Shown here in pieces: positions 17,215-26,882 of a DNA stretch of 64,000 nt; positions within the stretch are counted from its first letter, which is position 1; every line of letters starts with the position of its first letter. This DNA comes from JAJUFS01 sp036381175. GTDB taxonomy: Bacteria > Pseudomonadota > Gammaproteobacteria > Natronospirales > JAJUFS01. The stretch covers positions 36,952-100,951 of the forward strand of contig DASVDI010000009.1 of NCBI GenBank assembly GCA_036381175.1. Reading direction: 5' to 3'. A program made the translations under genes and the position numbers. A model generated the notes under the pieces. The model had not been told where the DNA came from. It saw nothing but the letters and a program-made list of their open reading frames with translations, and searched no databases.

Positions 17215-18195
17215 TTGAACGCACAACCTCACACTGTCGATATCATTCTTGCTCCCGAGAACAATGAACGCCTCGCCAACCTGTGCGGTGCGTTCGATGC
17301 GCATTTGCGCCAGGTGGAACGCCGCCTCGGTGTCGAGATCAGCAATCGCGGCGCGCGTTTCCAGATCATCGGCGACGGCAAGTCCGCCGAAGTTGCCGCG
17401 GAAATGTTGCGCGATCTGTACCGCGTCACGGCCAAGGAAACGCTGACGCCCGAGCGCGTGCATCTGTCATTGCAGGAATCCGGCGCGGATGAACTGATCG
17501 AGAAAGACAGCGGTCAGCGCGAGCAGGAAGATGTGGTCGTGCAGATCAAGCGCGGCCAGGTTCGCGGCCGCGGTCCCGCGCAGCGTTCCTATCTTTCGAA
17601 TATTCGCAGGCACGATCTCAGTTTTGGTGTCGGTCCGGCCGGCACGGGCAAGACATATCTTGCGGTGGCGAGCGCCGTAGAGGCATTGGAGCGCGACGAA
17701 GTGCGCCGCCTCGTGCTGGTGCGCCCCGCGGTCGAGGCCGGCGAGAAGCTCGGCTTTCTGCCGGGCGATCTCAGCCAGAAGGTCGATCCGTATTTGCGCC
17801 CGATGTACGACGCGCTTTACGAAATGCTCGGTTTCGAGAAAGTTGCGCGGCTGATCGAGCGCAACGTCATCGAAGTCGCGCCGCTCGCCTTCATGCGCGG
17901 GCGCACGCTGAACGAATCCTTCATCCTGCTCGATGAGGCGCAGAACACGACCGTCGAGCAGATGAAGATGTTCCTGACGCGTATTGGTTTTGGCTCGCGC
18001 GCGGTGGTCACGGGCGATGTCACGCAGGTCGATCTGCCGCGCCACGTTCGTTCCGGCCTGCGGCATGCGATTGAAGTGCTGAAGGACATCGACGGCGTGA
18101 GCTTCACCTTCTTTTCAGCGCGCGATGTGGTTCGTCACTCGCTGGTGCAGCGAATCGTCGAGGCTTACGAAAGCCAGAGTGGGGAAGAACAATGA
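17215..18195 (+). CDS. ybeZ: PhoH family ATPase YbeZ
   Basis: Cytoplasmic PhoH-like P-loop NTPase linked with YbeY in ribosome maturation and RNA metabolism. The 326-residue protein has an N-terminal KH-like region, Walker A GPAGTGKT near residues 140-147, and Walker B FILLDEAQNTT near residue 238. It also has the sensor-like VVTGDVTQVDLP. The start is TTG at 17215 after GGTAATGG, since no ATG or GTG in frame comes before conserved sequence. It overlaps ybeY by an ATGA. Length is close to E. coli YbeZ. Confidence 0.96.
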   Translation: MNAQPHTVDIILAPENNERLANLCGAFDAHLRQVERRLGVEISNRGARFQIIGDGKSAEVAAEMLRDLYRVTAKETLTPERVHLSLQESGADELIEKDSGQREQEDVVVQIKRGQVRGRGPAQRSYLSNIRRHDLSFGVGPAGTGKTYLAVASAVEALERDEVRRLVLVRPAVEAGEKLGFLPGDLSQKVDPYLRPMYDALYEMLGFEKVARLIERNVIEVAPLAFMRGRTLNESFILLDEAQNTTVEQMKMFLTRIGFGSRAVVTGDVTQVDLPRHVRSGLRHAIEVLKDIDGVSFTFFSARDVVRHSLVQRIVEAYESQSGEEQ

Positions 18196-18665
18196 CACTG
18201 CAACTGGATTTGCAGGTTGCGAGCGAGGCCGACGGCGTACCGGACAGTACGGACTTCAGCCGCTGGGCCGCCGCCGCGCTGGAAGGGCGCGGTCCCTCCC
18301 GTGGCGCGGAGCTCGCGATCCGCGTGGTTGACGAGGCGGAAGGCCGCACGCTGAACCGCGATTACCGTGATCGCGATTACGCAACCAACGTACTCAGTTT
18401 CCGCGCCGAGCTGCCGGAAGATCTCGGCCTGCAACTGCTGGGCGATCTCGTGATCTGCGCGCCCGTGGTTGCGCGCGAGGCCGCCGAGCAGGGAAAACCC
18501 GAGCTCGCGCACTGGGCGCATCTCACTGTTCATGGCTGTCTGCACCTGCTGGGCTTCGATCACGAGGCCGATGCGGAGGCCGAAATCATGGAAGCGCTTG
18601 AAACCCAAATCATGGGCCGCTTAGGCTATCCCGACCCTTACCAGGAAAATCATGCAAATGCCTGA
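18192..18665 (+). CDS. ybeY: Endoribonuclease YbeY
   Basis: Metal-dependent single-strand endoribonuclease for 16S rRNA 3' maturation and late 70S quality control. The 157-residue product has the zinc-binding H-x3-H-x5-H signature at His114, His118 and His124 (HGCLHLLGFDH), and the RDYATNVLSF stretch of the family. ATG overlaps the ybeZ stop, and its end overlaps the corC start, so the three genes are translationally coupled. Confidence 0.97.
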   Translation: MTLQLDLQVASEADGVPDSTDFSRWAAAALEGRGPSRGAELAIRVVDEAEGRTLNRDYRDRDYATNVLSFRAELPEDLGLQLLGDLVICAPVVAREAAEQGKPELAHWAHLTVHGCLHLLGFDHEADAEAEIMEALETQIMGRLGYPDPYQENHANA

Positions 18666-19542
18666 CGACGACCAACCTCCCAGTACCAACCCTACGACCA
18701 ACGGCTCCGGCATCCGCGGCTGGCTGGACCGCATCGGCATGGTGCTTTCGGGCGAGCCGCGGGATCGCGAGGAGTTGATGGAGCTGCTGCGCGATGCGCA
18801 GAAGCGCAACCTTTTCGATACCGACGCACAGGCCATGCTCGAAGGCGTGCTGCAGGTTGCCGACATGCAGGTGCGCGACGTGATGATTCCGCGCTCGCAG
18901 ATGGCGGTGATCGAGCGCGATGCCACCGAGGCAGAAGTCCTGCCGATCATCATCGAATCCGGTCATTCGCGCTTTCCGGTGATTGGCGAGTCGCGCGACG
19001 AGGTGCTGGGCATCGTGCTCGCGAAGGATTTCCTGCGCTTCTGGGTGGAGAAACCGTCCGGCGGTTTCAATGTGCGCGAGTACCTGCGTCCCGCGACCTT
19101 CATTCCCGAATCCAAGCGCCTGAATGTGCTGCTGAAGGAGTTCCGCTCCAGCCGCAATCACATGGCGATTGTTGTTGATGAGTACGGCGGTGTGGCGGGC
19201 CTTGTGACCATTGAAGATGTGCTGGAGCAGATCGTCGGCGAGATCGACGACGAGCACGATATCGAGGAAGAAACCGAAATCCTCAAGCACAACGAAACGC
19301 GTTACACGGTGAAAGCACTGACCGCGATCGAGGATTTCAATGTGTATTTCGGTGCCGACTTCAGCGACGACGAGTTCGACACCATCGGGGGGCTGGTGAT
19401 GAATGCCATCGGCCATCTGCCGCGGCGCGGCGAAACCGTTGCCATCGAGCGGTTCCGCTTTCGCGTCAGCCGCGCCGACAACCGGCGTCTCCATCTCCTG
19501 GAAGTCAACGTCCTGGCCGATGCGCCCGTGAATGGCGATTGA
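18652..19542 (+). CDS. corC: CorC/YbeX CBS-domain protein
   Basis: Cytoplasmic protein of the CorC (YbeX) family, associated with Mg2+/Co2+ homeostasis and ribosome metabolism. The 296-residue protein has two CBS domains (about 75-190, with VRDVMIPRSQM and VVDEYGGVAGLVTIEDVLEQ) and a C-terminal CorC_HlyC domain with the DTIGGLVMNAIGHLPRRGE motif. No membrane domain is present. AGGA lies about 6 bases before the ATG at 18652; the ATG at 18658 is also possible. It overlaps ybeY by 14 bases and lnt by 11. Confidence 0.95.
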   Translation: MQMPDDDQPPSTNPTTNGSGIRGWLDRIGMVLSGEPRDREELMELLRDAQKRNLFDTDAQAMLEGVLQVADMQVRDVMIPRSQMAVIERDATEAEVLPIIIESGHSRFPVIGESRDEVLGIVLAKDFLRFWVEKPSGGFNVREYLRPATFIPESKRLNVLLKEFRSSRNHMAIVVDEYGGVAGLVTIEDVLEQIVGEIDDEHDIEEETEILKHNETRYTVKALTAIEDFNVYFGADFSDDEFDTIGGLVMNAIGHLPRRGETVAIERFRFRVSRADNRRLHLLEVNVLADAPVNGD

Positions 19543-21067
19543 CCATCATGGCATGCTGAACATCGTCGCGCCGCCGACCCACAATCGCTCCGCGTACCTG
19601 ATCGCCGCCCTTGCCGGGGCGGCGAACGTTTTTGCGTTCGCGCCGTTCGGCGCGTTCTTCATTCCGATGCTGACCATCGCGTTGCTGCTGAAGCTGATCG
19701 GGCTGGCAACGCCGAAGCATGCCGCAAGGCTCGGCTTCGCGTTCGGCGCGGCGTGGTTCGCAGGCGGCATGTACTGGCTTTACATCAGCCTGCACGATTT
19801 CGGCCAGGCGCCCGTCTTGCTCGCCGTCATCATCATGCTGTGCCTGATCGCGATCATGGCCGCGTACTACGCCTTGTTCGCGTGGCTTGTGGCGCGCTTC
19901 GCACCGCGCATGCCGTCGGTGCGTTTGCTGCTGTTCGTACCCGCGCTGTGGACGCTGCTGGAATGGACGCGCGGCTGGTTTCTCAGTGGCTTTCCGTGGT
20001 TCGCGCTTGGTTACGCGCAGACAGACAACTGGCTCGCGGGTTACGCACCCGTCGCCGGTGTTTTCGGCGTTTCCCTGGTAGTGATGCTGCTGGCGGGCGC
20101 ACTGGCGTTGCTGACGGAGCGTGGTCGGGTGAATCGCGGCGTTGCCATCGTCATGCTGCTCGTCGTGGTGGCGGGTGGCTGGCTGCTGCAAAGCGTCGAG
20201 TGGACGCGCGCGGCAGGCGAACCTGTCAACGTTGCGCTCATGCAGGGCAACGTCGCACAGGATAAAAAATGGCTCCCGGAAATGCGCGTGCCGACCATGC
20301 AGCGCTACTGGAGGCTTACCGAGGAGAGTTCGGGCGCCGATCTCGTTATCTGGCCGGAAGCCGCGATTCCCGCGCTGTACTGGCAGCTCGACGAGGGATT
20401 CTATCGACAGGTGGAAGATGGCCTGCTGTCTGAAAACCAGCGGCTTCTGACCGGCACGCTGGTGCATGAATTAGAACGCGATGTGTATTTCAATAGCGCC
20501 GTGGTGCTCGGTGGCGATGAACGGCGCTTCTATCACAAGCGTCATCTTGTGCCGTTCGGTGAATATTTTCCGGTGCCGGATTTCGTGCGCGAATGGCTGC
20601 GATTGATGAACCTGCCGTACAGCGATTTTGAAACCGGCACGGACGGCTCGGCATTGAAAATTTCTTCGTCGCTGTCCGTCGCGGTGATGATCTGCTACGA
20701 AGCCGTGTTCGGCGAGGAAGTCATCACCGCGCTGCCGGAAGCTGAACTGCTGGTGAACATCAGCAACGATGGCTGGTTCGGCCGTTCCATCGGCCCCTTG
20801 CAGCATTTCCAGATCTCGCGCATGCGCGCGATCGAAACCGGCCGCTGGCTGCTGCGCGCAACCAACACCGGCGTGACCGCGGTCGTCGATCACAACGGTC
20901 GCGTGCTCGAACGCTTGCCGCAATTCGAAACCGCCGTGCTGCGCGCCGACGTGCAGCCGCGTGAGGGTGCGACGCCTTACGTTCGTTATGGAAATGTTTT
21001 CGTTGTGCTGATCGCGTTGTTGCTGCTGGCCGCTGGCGGTCTTGTCGCGTTCAGGGAAAGACGATGA
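19532..21067 (+). CDS. lnt: Apolipoprotein N-acyltransferase
   Basis: Transfers an acyl chain to the N-terminal cysteine of apolipoproteins at the periplasmic face of the inner membrane. The 511-residue protein has about six N-terminal membrane segments, then a nitrilase-fold domain. The catalytic triad is visible as Glu276 (WPEAAIP), Lys336 (YHKRHLVPFGEYFP) and Cys388 (MICYEAVFGEE), and a C-terminal membrane segment follows. These positions match the E. coli triad closely. The start at 19532 overlaps corC; an ATG at 19553 is an alternative. Confidence 0.97.
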   Translation: MAIDHHGMLNIVAPPTHNRSAYLIAALAGAANVFAFAPFGAFFIPMLTIALLLKLIGLATPKHAARLGFAFGAAWFAGGMYWLYISLHDFGQAPVLLAVIIMLCLIAIMAAYYALFAWLVARFAPRMPSVRLLLFVPALWTLLEWTRGWFLSGFPWFALGYAQTDNWLAGYAPVAGVFGVSLVVMLLAGALALLTERGRVNRGVAIVMLLVVVAGGWLLQSVEWTRAAGEPVNVALMQGNVAQDKKWLPEMRVPTMQRYWRLTEESSGADLVIWPEAAIPALYWQLDEGFYRQVEDGLLSENQRLLTGTLVHELERDVYFNSAVVLGGDERRFYHKRHLVPFGEYFPVPDFVREWLRLMNLPYSDFETGTDGSALKISSSLSVAVMICYEAVFGEEVITALPEAELLVNISNDGWFGRSIGPLQHFQISRMRAIETGRWLLRATNTGVTAVVDHNGRVLERLPQFETAVLRADVQPREGATPYVRYGNVFVVLIALLLLAAGGLVAFRERR

Positions 21068-22701
21068 ACGCGTGGCAGGACGTCTCACGTTGGCGGCTTG
21101 CCGGCTGGATGCTCGCGCTGGCATTCCCGGTGCTTGCGCTCATCGTGGACAAGGCCGCGAGCACGATTTTCGCGATCTTCTTTCTCGCCGGGCTTTGGCT
21201 GCTGATCCGTGGACGCCGCGAACGATTGGACGTGGCAACGCGCTGGGTGCTGATCGCGTTCGCCGCGTATTTTCTTGTCGGTGTATTGAGTTTCTTTCTC
21301 GGCGAGCAGACGCGCCTGGGCGAGCAATTGCTCGGACGTGACATTCGTTTTCTCGGCGGTGTTGCCGTTTTTTTTGCGCTGGCGCGATTGGCATTGCCGG
21401 AACGGCTGTTGCGGTTTTCATTTGTCGCGGGCGGTTTTGTCACTGGAATCTTCGCCATTGTCGAGGTAGTTGCCGCGAGTCACGCCAACTATCGCGCCAG
21501 CGGCGAAACCATCTCCATCGTGTTCGGTCATCTCGCGGCGGTGCTGTTCGCGGTGAATCTCGCGATCGCGCTGTTCGAGAAAAAGGGCCGGCCGGTGGCG
21601 CTGCTGGCCGCCGGGTTCGCGCTCGCGGCCGTGACGCTTTCCAGCACGCGCGGCGCCTTGTTGGCGGTGCTCGCGGTGCTGGGCATAGGCGTGCTGCTCG
21701 CCATCCTGCTGGATCGTGACTGGCGCAAGGCCGCGCGACTCGCGGGCGTTGTTGCCGTGCTGCTTTCCGCCGTTGTGATCGCAGGCTGGGCGCTGCTGCC
21801 GCGTTTTGAAGATGGACTCGCGGAATTCCGCGCATACATCGCGTTGGCGGATTCCGCCGAGGCGCGAGTCTCGCGCGAATGCCTGGACCCGGAAGCGCTG
21901 GAGCGGCTGGTGAAATTTTCCGAATCGCGCGGCGTTGAGATCGATGTTGTCGAGCACGGTGGCATGACGGATTGCGCCGGGAGCGGCGCGATCCAGCTTG
22001 TGAACACGTCGGACGCTGCAGGCTACTGGCGAAGTCCTTACCGGAATCTCCCTGAAGGCGCTGGCGGACGCGTCCTGTTGCGCGGTGACGCCAGGCTGAA
22101 ACTCGAAGGCCAGGAAAAATGGCGGACGGTGGATGCCGCAGAGCCTCGCGCTGTTGAACTGCCCGTCGTCACCGACGTGGAGCAAACCCGTTTTTTCTTG
22201 AACCTCGCGGCAGGCGAAAACCTGCTGCTGGTACCGATCGTGACACGACCCGGCGAATACGCGTTCGCCGCCGCGGACACGCCCGTCGGCAGCCGCCTTT
22301 CGATGTGGGCCGCGGCGCTGCGGCGGTTCGACGGCAGCCTGCTCGGCAGCGGCGCGGGTTCCTGGCCGACGATCATGGAAGAAGAGGCCGCCGCCAATCG
22401 CGTTCCCTGGCGGCTTGCGGCCTACGATCATCCGCACAGCGATTATTTGACCGTGCTGGTGGAGCGCGGCTGGCTGGGCCTGCTGGCGCTGCTCGGCGTG
22501 CTGGTGGCGCCGTTTGCGTGGTCAATTGCCGAAATTCGACGCAAAGCCGGTAACTGGCGTGGCCCGGCCGTCATGCTGCTTGTCGTTTCCGTAGCGGTTT
22601 CCGCGCTGACGGAAACCGTGTTTAACCACTCCATCGGCATCACGTACTATTGCGCTCTTGTGCTGCTGTTGCTGACCGCGCGCGCCGAACCCGTCTCCTG
22701 A
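21064..22701 (+). CDS. O-antigen ligase/polymerase-like membrane protein (Wzy_C family)
   Basis: 545-residue integral membrane protein coupled to lnt by ATGA. It has about ten hydrophobic segments. Ligase landmarks are LSSTRGALLAVLAV near residue 198 and HPHSDYLTVLVERGWLG near residue 458, where the conserved His of WaaL-type ligases sits. Unusually, a hydrophilic segment of about 140 residues (roughly 255-410, two Cys) is inserted where ligases have the main periplasmic loop. Likely activity is glycan transfer to lipid A core or to a protein acceptor. It lies 5 kb from the polysaccharide cluster within a housekeeping operon. Confidence 0.82.
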   Translation: MNAWQDVSRWRLAGWMLALAFPVLALIVDKAASTIFAIFFLAGLWLLIRGRRERLDVATRWVLIAFAAYFLVGVLSFFLGEQTRLGEQLLGRDIRFLGGVAVFFALARLALPERLLRFSFVAGGFVTGIFAIVEVVAASHANYRASGETISIVFGHLAAVLFAVNLAIALFEKKGRPVALLAAGFALAAVTLSSTRGALLAVLAVLGIGVLLAILLDRDWRKAARLAGVVAVLLSAVVIAGWALLPRFEDGLAEFRAYIALADSAEARVSRECLDPEALERLVKFSESRGVEIDVVEHGGMTDCAGSGAIQLVNTSDAAGYWRSPYRNLPEGAGGRVLLRGDARLKLEGQEKWRTVDAAEPRAVELPVVTDVEQTRFFLNLAAGENLLLVPIVTRPGEYAFAAADTPVGSRLSMWAAALRRFDGSLLGSGAGSWPTIMEEEAAANRVPWRLAAYDHPHSDYLTVLVERGWLGLLALLGVLVAPFAWSIAEIRRKAGNWRGPAVMLLVVSVAVSALTETVFNHSIGITYYCALVLLLLTARAEPVS

Positions 22702-22723
22702 ACCGAACCGTCCGAAGAGAACC

Positions 22724-25309
22724 ATGAAAGACCAGTACAGACCCCAGGATATTGAATCTGCTGCACAGGCGCGGTGGACGAAACAGCGCGCGTTCGCGGC
22801 CAGCGAGGACGCGAACAAGCCGAAATACTACTGCCTCAGCATGCTGCCGTATCCCAGCGGCAAGCTGCACATGGGTCACGTGCGCAATTACACCATTGGC
22901 GATGTGATCACACGCCAGATGCGCATGCGCGGTTTCAACGTGCTGCAGCCGATGGGCTGGGATGCGTTTGGCCTGCCGGCGGAAAACGCCGCCATGCAGA
23001 ACAACGTGCCGCCGGCGAAATGGACTTACGAGAACATCGCTTACATGCGCGAACAGTTGAAGGCGCTCGGTTTCGCCATCGACTGGGAGCGCGAGCTCGC
23101 GACTTGCCAGCCTGATTACTACAAGTGGAATCAGTGGTTCTTCCTGCGCATGCGCGAGCAGGGCATCGCCTATAAAAAGACGGGCGTGGTGAACTGGGAT
23201 CCGGTCGACCAGACCGTGCTCGCGAACGAGCAGGTGATCGACGGGCGCGGCTGGCGCACGGGCGCTGAAGTCGAAAAGCGCGAAATGCCGATGTATTACC
23301 TCAACATCACGCGTTACGCCGACGAACTGTTGAACGCGCTCGACGGACTCGACGGCTGGCCCGAGCGCGTGAAGACCATGCAGGCGAACTGGATCGGGAA
23401 ATCCGAAGGTGCGGAGATTCATTTTCCTTGTCACAGTTTTGGTGGTGATAGCGCCATCAAGGTTTTCACCACGCGCGCCGACACACTCATGGGCGCGACG
23501 TATGTCGCGGTCGCCGCCGAACATCCGCTCGCGCTGAAAGTCGCCGCGAATAATTCCGGTGTCGCTAAATTCATCGAGGAGTGCCGCAAAGGTGGTACGA
23601 CGGAAGCGGCGATTGCGACACAGGAAAAGCGCGGCATGCCGCTCGGCATCGAAGCCGAACATCCGCTCACCGGCGAAAGACTTCCCGTGTGGGTCGCGAA
23701 CTACGTGCTGATGAATTACGGCGAAGGTGCGGTGATGGCCGTGCCGGCGCACGATGAACGCGATTTCGCGTTCGCAAACAAATACGAGCTTCCCATCAAG
23801 CAAGTCGTCGCCTGCGAAAATTACAACGACACCGAATGGCGCGACGAGTACTCGGACAAGCAGCGGCTGCTCGTCAATTCCGGCAAGTACGATGGCCTGG
23901 GTTTCGAGGCAGGCACGGATGCGATCGCCGCGGATCTCGAAGCGAAAGGTCTCGGAAAAAAACGCGTGAATTTCCGTTTGCGCGACTGGGGCATTTCACG
24001 GCAACGCTTCTGGGGCTGTCCGATTCCGCTGATTCATTGCGAGGCCTGCGGCGAAGTCGCGGTGCCGGATGAACAATTGCCGGTGACGTTGCCCGAAGAT
24101 CTCGTTCCCGATGGCAGCGGCAACCCGCTCAACAAATGCGCGGAATTCCTGAACGTGAAATGTCCGCAATGCGGCGGCGATGCGAAACGCGAAACCGACA
24201 CCATGGATACCTTCGTGGATTCGTCGTGGTATTTCCTGCGTTACACCAGCAGCGACAACCACAGCGCGATGGTCGATGCGCGCGCGGATTACTGGATGCC
24301 GGTCGATCAGTACATCGGCGGCATCGAACACGCGATCCTGCATCTCCTGTATTCGCGTTTCTGGACGAAGGTCATGCGTGACCTTGATCTCCTGCAAGCG
24401 GATGAACCGTTCCGCAACCTGCTCACGCAGGGCATGGTGCTGAATCACATTTTCTTCAGAAAGGAATCTGCAGGACGCATCGAATACGTCCCGCCCGGTG
24501 ATGTCGATGTCGAATACGACAAGGGTGAAATTGTTTCCGCAAAACGAAAATCCGACGGCGCGCCGGTCGAGTACGACGGCATCGGTACGATGTCGAAATC
24601 GAAACTCAACGGCGTTGATCCACAAGGCATGGTCGAACAGTACGGCGCGGATGCAACGCGATTGTTCATGATGTTCGCCGCACCGCCCGAGCAAACCCTG
24701 GAATGGTCGGACACCGGCATCGAAGGCGCGTGGCGATTCCTGAAAAAAGTCTGGCAGTTCGCCGTCGACAACTGCGCGTTGATGGGTGATGCGAAGCCGT
24801 TTGACTGGAGCAAGGCATCGGATGACGTGCGCGCCGCGCGACGCGACATTCACGAGGCCTTGAAGCAGGCGAACGCCGACTACGAACGCAAGCAGTTCAA
24901 TACTGTCGTTTCCGCGGCGATGAAAATCCTTAACGCGCTGCCGAAACAGGCGACGCCGGATGAGGCCGCACTCGTGAGTGAAGGCTGCAGCATCCTGCTT
25001 CGCCTGCTCGCGCCTATCACGCCGCATATTGCGCAGCAGCTCTGGAGCGATCTCGGCTTCGGCGACGACATCATTGATGCCGCATGGCCGGAGCACGACG
25101 ACGCCGCGCTCAAGAGCAACGTCATCGAACTGGTGGTGCAGGTGAACGGCAAGCTGCGCGGCCGCGTGTCGGTTCCCTCGGCTGCGGATCGCGAGGCGAT
25201 CGAAGCCGCCGCGATGAACGACGCGAACGTGCAGCGTTTTGTCGAAGGCAGGACGGTGCGCAAGGTGATTGTTGTCCCGGGCAAGCTGGTCAACGTGGTG
25301 GTGGCCTGA
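22724..25309 (+). CDS. leuS: Leucyl-tRNA synthetase
   Basis: Class Ia aminoacyl-tRNA synthetase charging tRNA-Leu, 861 residues as in E. coli. The HIGH motif is HMGH at residues 49-52. The editing (CP1) domain has TTRADTLMGATYVAVA and the threonine-rich/Asp region VPAHDERD. KMSKS is TMSKS at residues 622-626. The C-terminal extension ends VRKVIVVPGKLVNVVV. The lptE start overlaps its stop (TGATG), the usual gammaproteobacterial order. Confidence 0.99.
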   Translation: MKDQYRPQDIESAAQARWTKQRAFAASEDANKPKYYCLSMLPYPSGKLHMGHVRNYTIGDVITRQMRMRGFNVLQPMGWDAFGLPAENAAMQNNVPPAKWTYENIAYMREQLKALGFAIDWERELATCQPDYYKWNQWFFLRMREQGIAYKKTGVVNWDPVDQTVLANEQVIDGRGWRTGAEVEKREMPMYYLNITRYADELLNALDGLDGWPERVKTMQANWIGKSEGAEIHFPCHSFGGDSAIKVFTTRADTLMGATYVAVAAEHPLALKVAANNSGVAKFIEECRKGGTTEAAIATQEKRGMPLGIEAEHPLTGERLPVWVANYVLMNYGEGAVMAVPAHDERDFAFANKYELPIKQVVACENYNDTEWRDEYSDKQRLLVNSGKYDGLGFEAGTDAIAADLEAKGLGKKRVNFRLRDWGISRQRFWGCPIPLIHCEACGEVAVPDEQLPVTLPEDLVPDGSGNPLNKCAEFLNVKCPQCGGDAKRETDTMDTFVDSSWYFLRYTSSDNHSAMVDARADYWMPVDQYIGGIEHAILHLLYSRFWTKVMRDLDLLQADEPFRNLLTQGMVLNHIFFRKESAGRIEYVPPGDVDVEYDKGEIVSAKRKSDGAPVEYDGIGTMSKSKLNGVDPQGMVEQYGADATRLFMMFAAPPEQTLEWSDTGIEGAWRFLKKVWQFAVDNCALMGDAKPFDWSKASDDVRAARRDIHEALKQANADYERKQFNTVVSAAMKILNALPKQATPDEAALVSEGCSILLRLLAPITPHIAQQLWSDLGFGDDIIDAAWPEHDDAALKSNVIELVVQVNGKLRGRVSVPSAADREAIEAAAMNDANVQRFVEGRTVRKVIVVPGKLVNVVVA

Positions 25310-25854
25310 TGCATGACGTGATGCGCAAGCTCGCAATCGTCTTTTCCTTCCTGCTGCTGTCCGCCTGCGGGTTCCACCTGCGCGGCGATCTTGCATTGCC
25401 TCCCGCAATGCAATCGACCTTCATCAGTTACAACGGTACGGATGCCGGGTTGCTGCGGTCGGTCGCGCGGGCACTGGCGCTGGCTGATGGAGGAATCGCC
25501 CGGAATCCGGAGTCGGCGACCGCGATCCTGTCCTTGCCTGTCGCCGGCGTGCAACAGCGCGTGCTCGCGAAGGACACCGAAGGCCGGCCACGCGAATACG
25601 AGATTGCAGTCGTGCTGGTCTTCCGCGTGACGACGCCCGAGGGCGTAATCCTGGTGCCGTCGCAGGAGGTGCAGCGGAGCGCGAACGTCGTGCTTGATCC
25701 GACGCAGCCGCTCGCCAATGCGGGTGATGTCGCACGCGCGGTCGAGAGCCTGCGTGAAGAAGCCGTCTGGGACATGCTGCGGCGGATCGCGGCAAGCGAT
25801 GTGCGCCTGCCCGTTGAAAACGGCATCGACGACCCTCTCGAGGCGCGCGAGTGA
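25309..25854 (+). CDS. lptE: LPS-assembly lipoprotein LptE
   Basis: Outer-membrane lipoprotein that plugs LptD in LPS insertion. The 181-residue product has a signal peptide with the lipobox LLSAC (Cys20) followed by GFHLRGD, the LptE hallmark. The start is the ATG at 25309 overlapping the leuS stop; ATG 25321 would also leave a working signal peptide. It overlaps holA by GTGA. Confidence 0.95.
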   Translation: MHDVMRKLAIVFSFLLLSACGFHLRGDLALPPAMQSTFISYNGTDAGLLRSVARALALADGGIARNPESATAILSLPVAGVQQRVLAKDTEGRPREYEIAVVLVFRVTTPEGVILVPSQEVQRSANVVLDPTQPLANAGDVARAVESLREEAVWDMLRRIAASDVRLPVENGIDDPLEARE

Positions 25855-26882
25855 AACTCTACGCCGACAAGCTCGCCGCGCATCTCGCGCGCGGTCCGCT
25901 GGCACCGATCTATCTCCTTGGCGGCGACGAACCGCTGCAACTCGGCGAAGCCGCGGATGCGGTGCGCGCCGCTGCGCGCCGCGACGGTTACGCATCCCGC
26001 GAAGTGTTTTTCGTTGAACGCGGTTTCGACTGGCAATCCTTGCGCGCGGCGGGTGAAAGCCTGTCGCTGTTCGCGGAAAAGCGCTTGCTGGAATTGCGCC
26101 TGCCGACCGGAAAGCCGGGCGATGCCGGCGCGAAAGTGCTGAGCGAGTTCGCCGCGAGACCGCCAGAGGACACCGTGCTGATGATCGTCAGCGGCAAGGT
26201 GGATAAAAAGAACAAATGGGTGGGCGCGCTGGAGAAAGCCGGCGTGCTCGTCGAAGTCTGGCCGATCGATGCAGCGCAACTGCCGCGCTGGATCGAAGGC
26301 CGCATGAGCGGGGCGGGACTTGCCGCGGATCGCGAGGCCGCGCAATTGCTGGCGGATCGCGTCGAAGGGAATCTGCTCGCGGCGGCGCAGGAAATCGACA
26401 AGCTCGCCTTGCTGGTGGAAGGCAATCGCGCGAACGCCGATGCCGTTCGTGATGCCGTTGCCGACAGCGCGCGATTCGACATTTTCCAGCTCGCCGATGC
26501 GGCACTTGCCGGTGATGCCGTGCGCGCACTGCGCATGCTGGACGCGTTGCGCACGGAGGGCGCCGAGGCCGTGCTCGTCGTCTGGGCGCTCGCGCGCGAT
26601 GTTCGCATGCTCGCGGAAATGTCGTTCAAGGTTGCCGGCGGACAAAGCCCGGATCGCATTGCCGCTTCCGTGTGGCCGAAGAAACGCCAGCCGATCGTCG
26701 CGCGTGCGCTGCAACGCCATTCCGTGAAAGCCTGGGAACGATTGCTGCTTGAAGTCGCGCTGATCGACCGGCAAGTCAAAGGCATGCGCCGTGGCGATGC
26801 GTGGCAGAACATCGAGCGGCTGGTCGCGGCGATGGCAGGAAAACCTTTGGCACAACCCTTGGCGCAACGGAAACGCGCATGA
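25851..26882 (+). CDS. holA: DNA polymerase III subunit delta
   Basis: Clamp-loader subunit that opens the beta sliding clamp, 343 residues as expected. YLLGGDEPLQLGEAADAVR opens the AAA+-like domain, MIVSGKVDKKNKWVGAL is family-typical, and the helical C-terminal collar domain ends WQNIERLVAAMAG. GTG start overlapping the lptE stop. It lacks a functional Walker A, as is normal for delta. Confidence 0.97.
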   Translation: MKLYADKLAAHLARGPLAPIYLLGGDEPLQLGEAADAVRAAARRDGYASREVFFVERGFDWQSLRAAGESLSLFAEKRLLELRLPTGKPGDAGAKVLSEFAARPPEDTVLMIVSGKVDKKNKWVGALEKAGVLVEVWPIDAAQLPRWIEGRMSGAGLAADREAAQLLADRVEGNLLAAAQEIDKLALLVEGNRANADAVRDAVADSARFDIFQLADAALAGDAVRALRMLDALRTEGAEAVLVVWALARDVRMLAEMSFKVAGGQSPDRIAASVWPKKRQPIVARALQRHSVKAWERLLLEVALIDRQVKGMRRGDAWQNIERLVAAMAGKPLAQPLAQRKRA

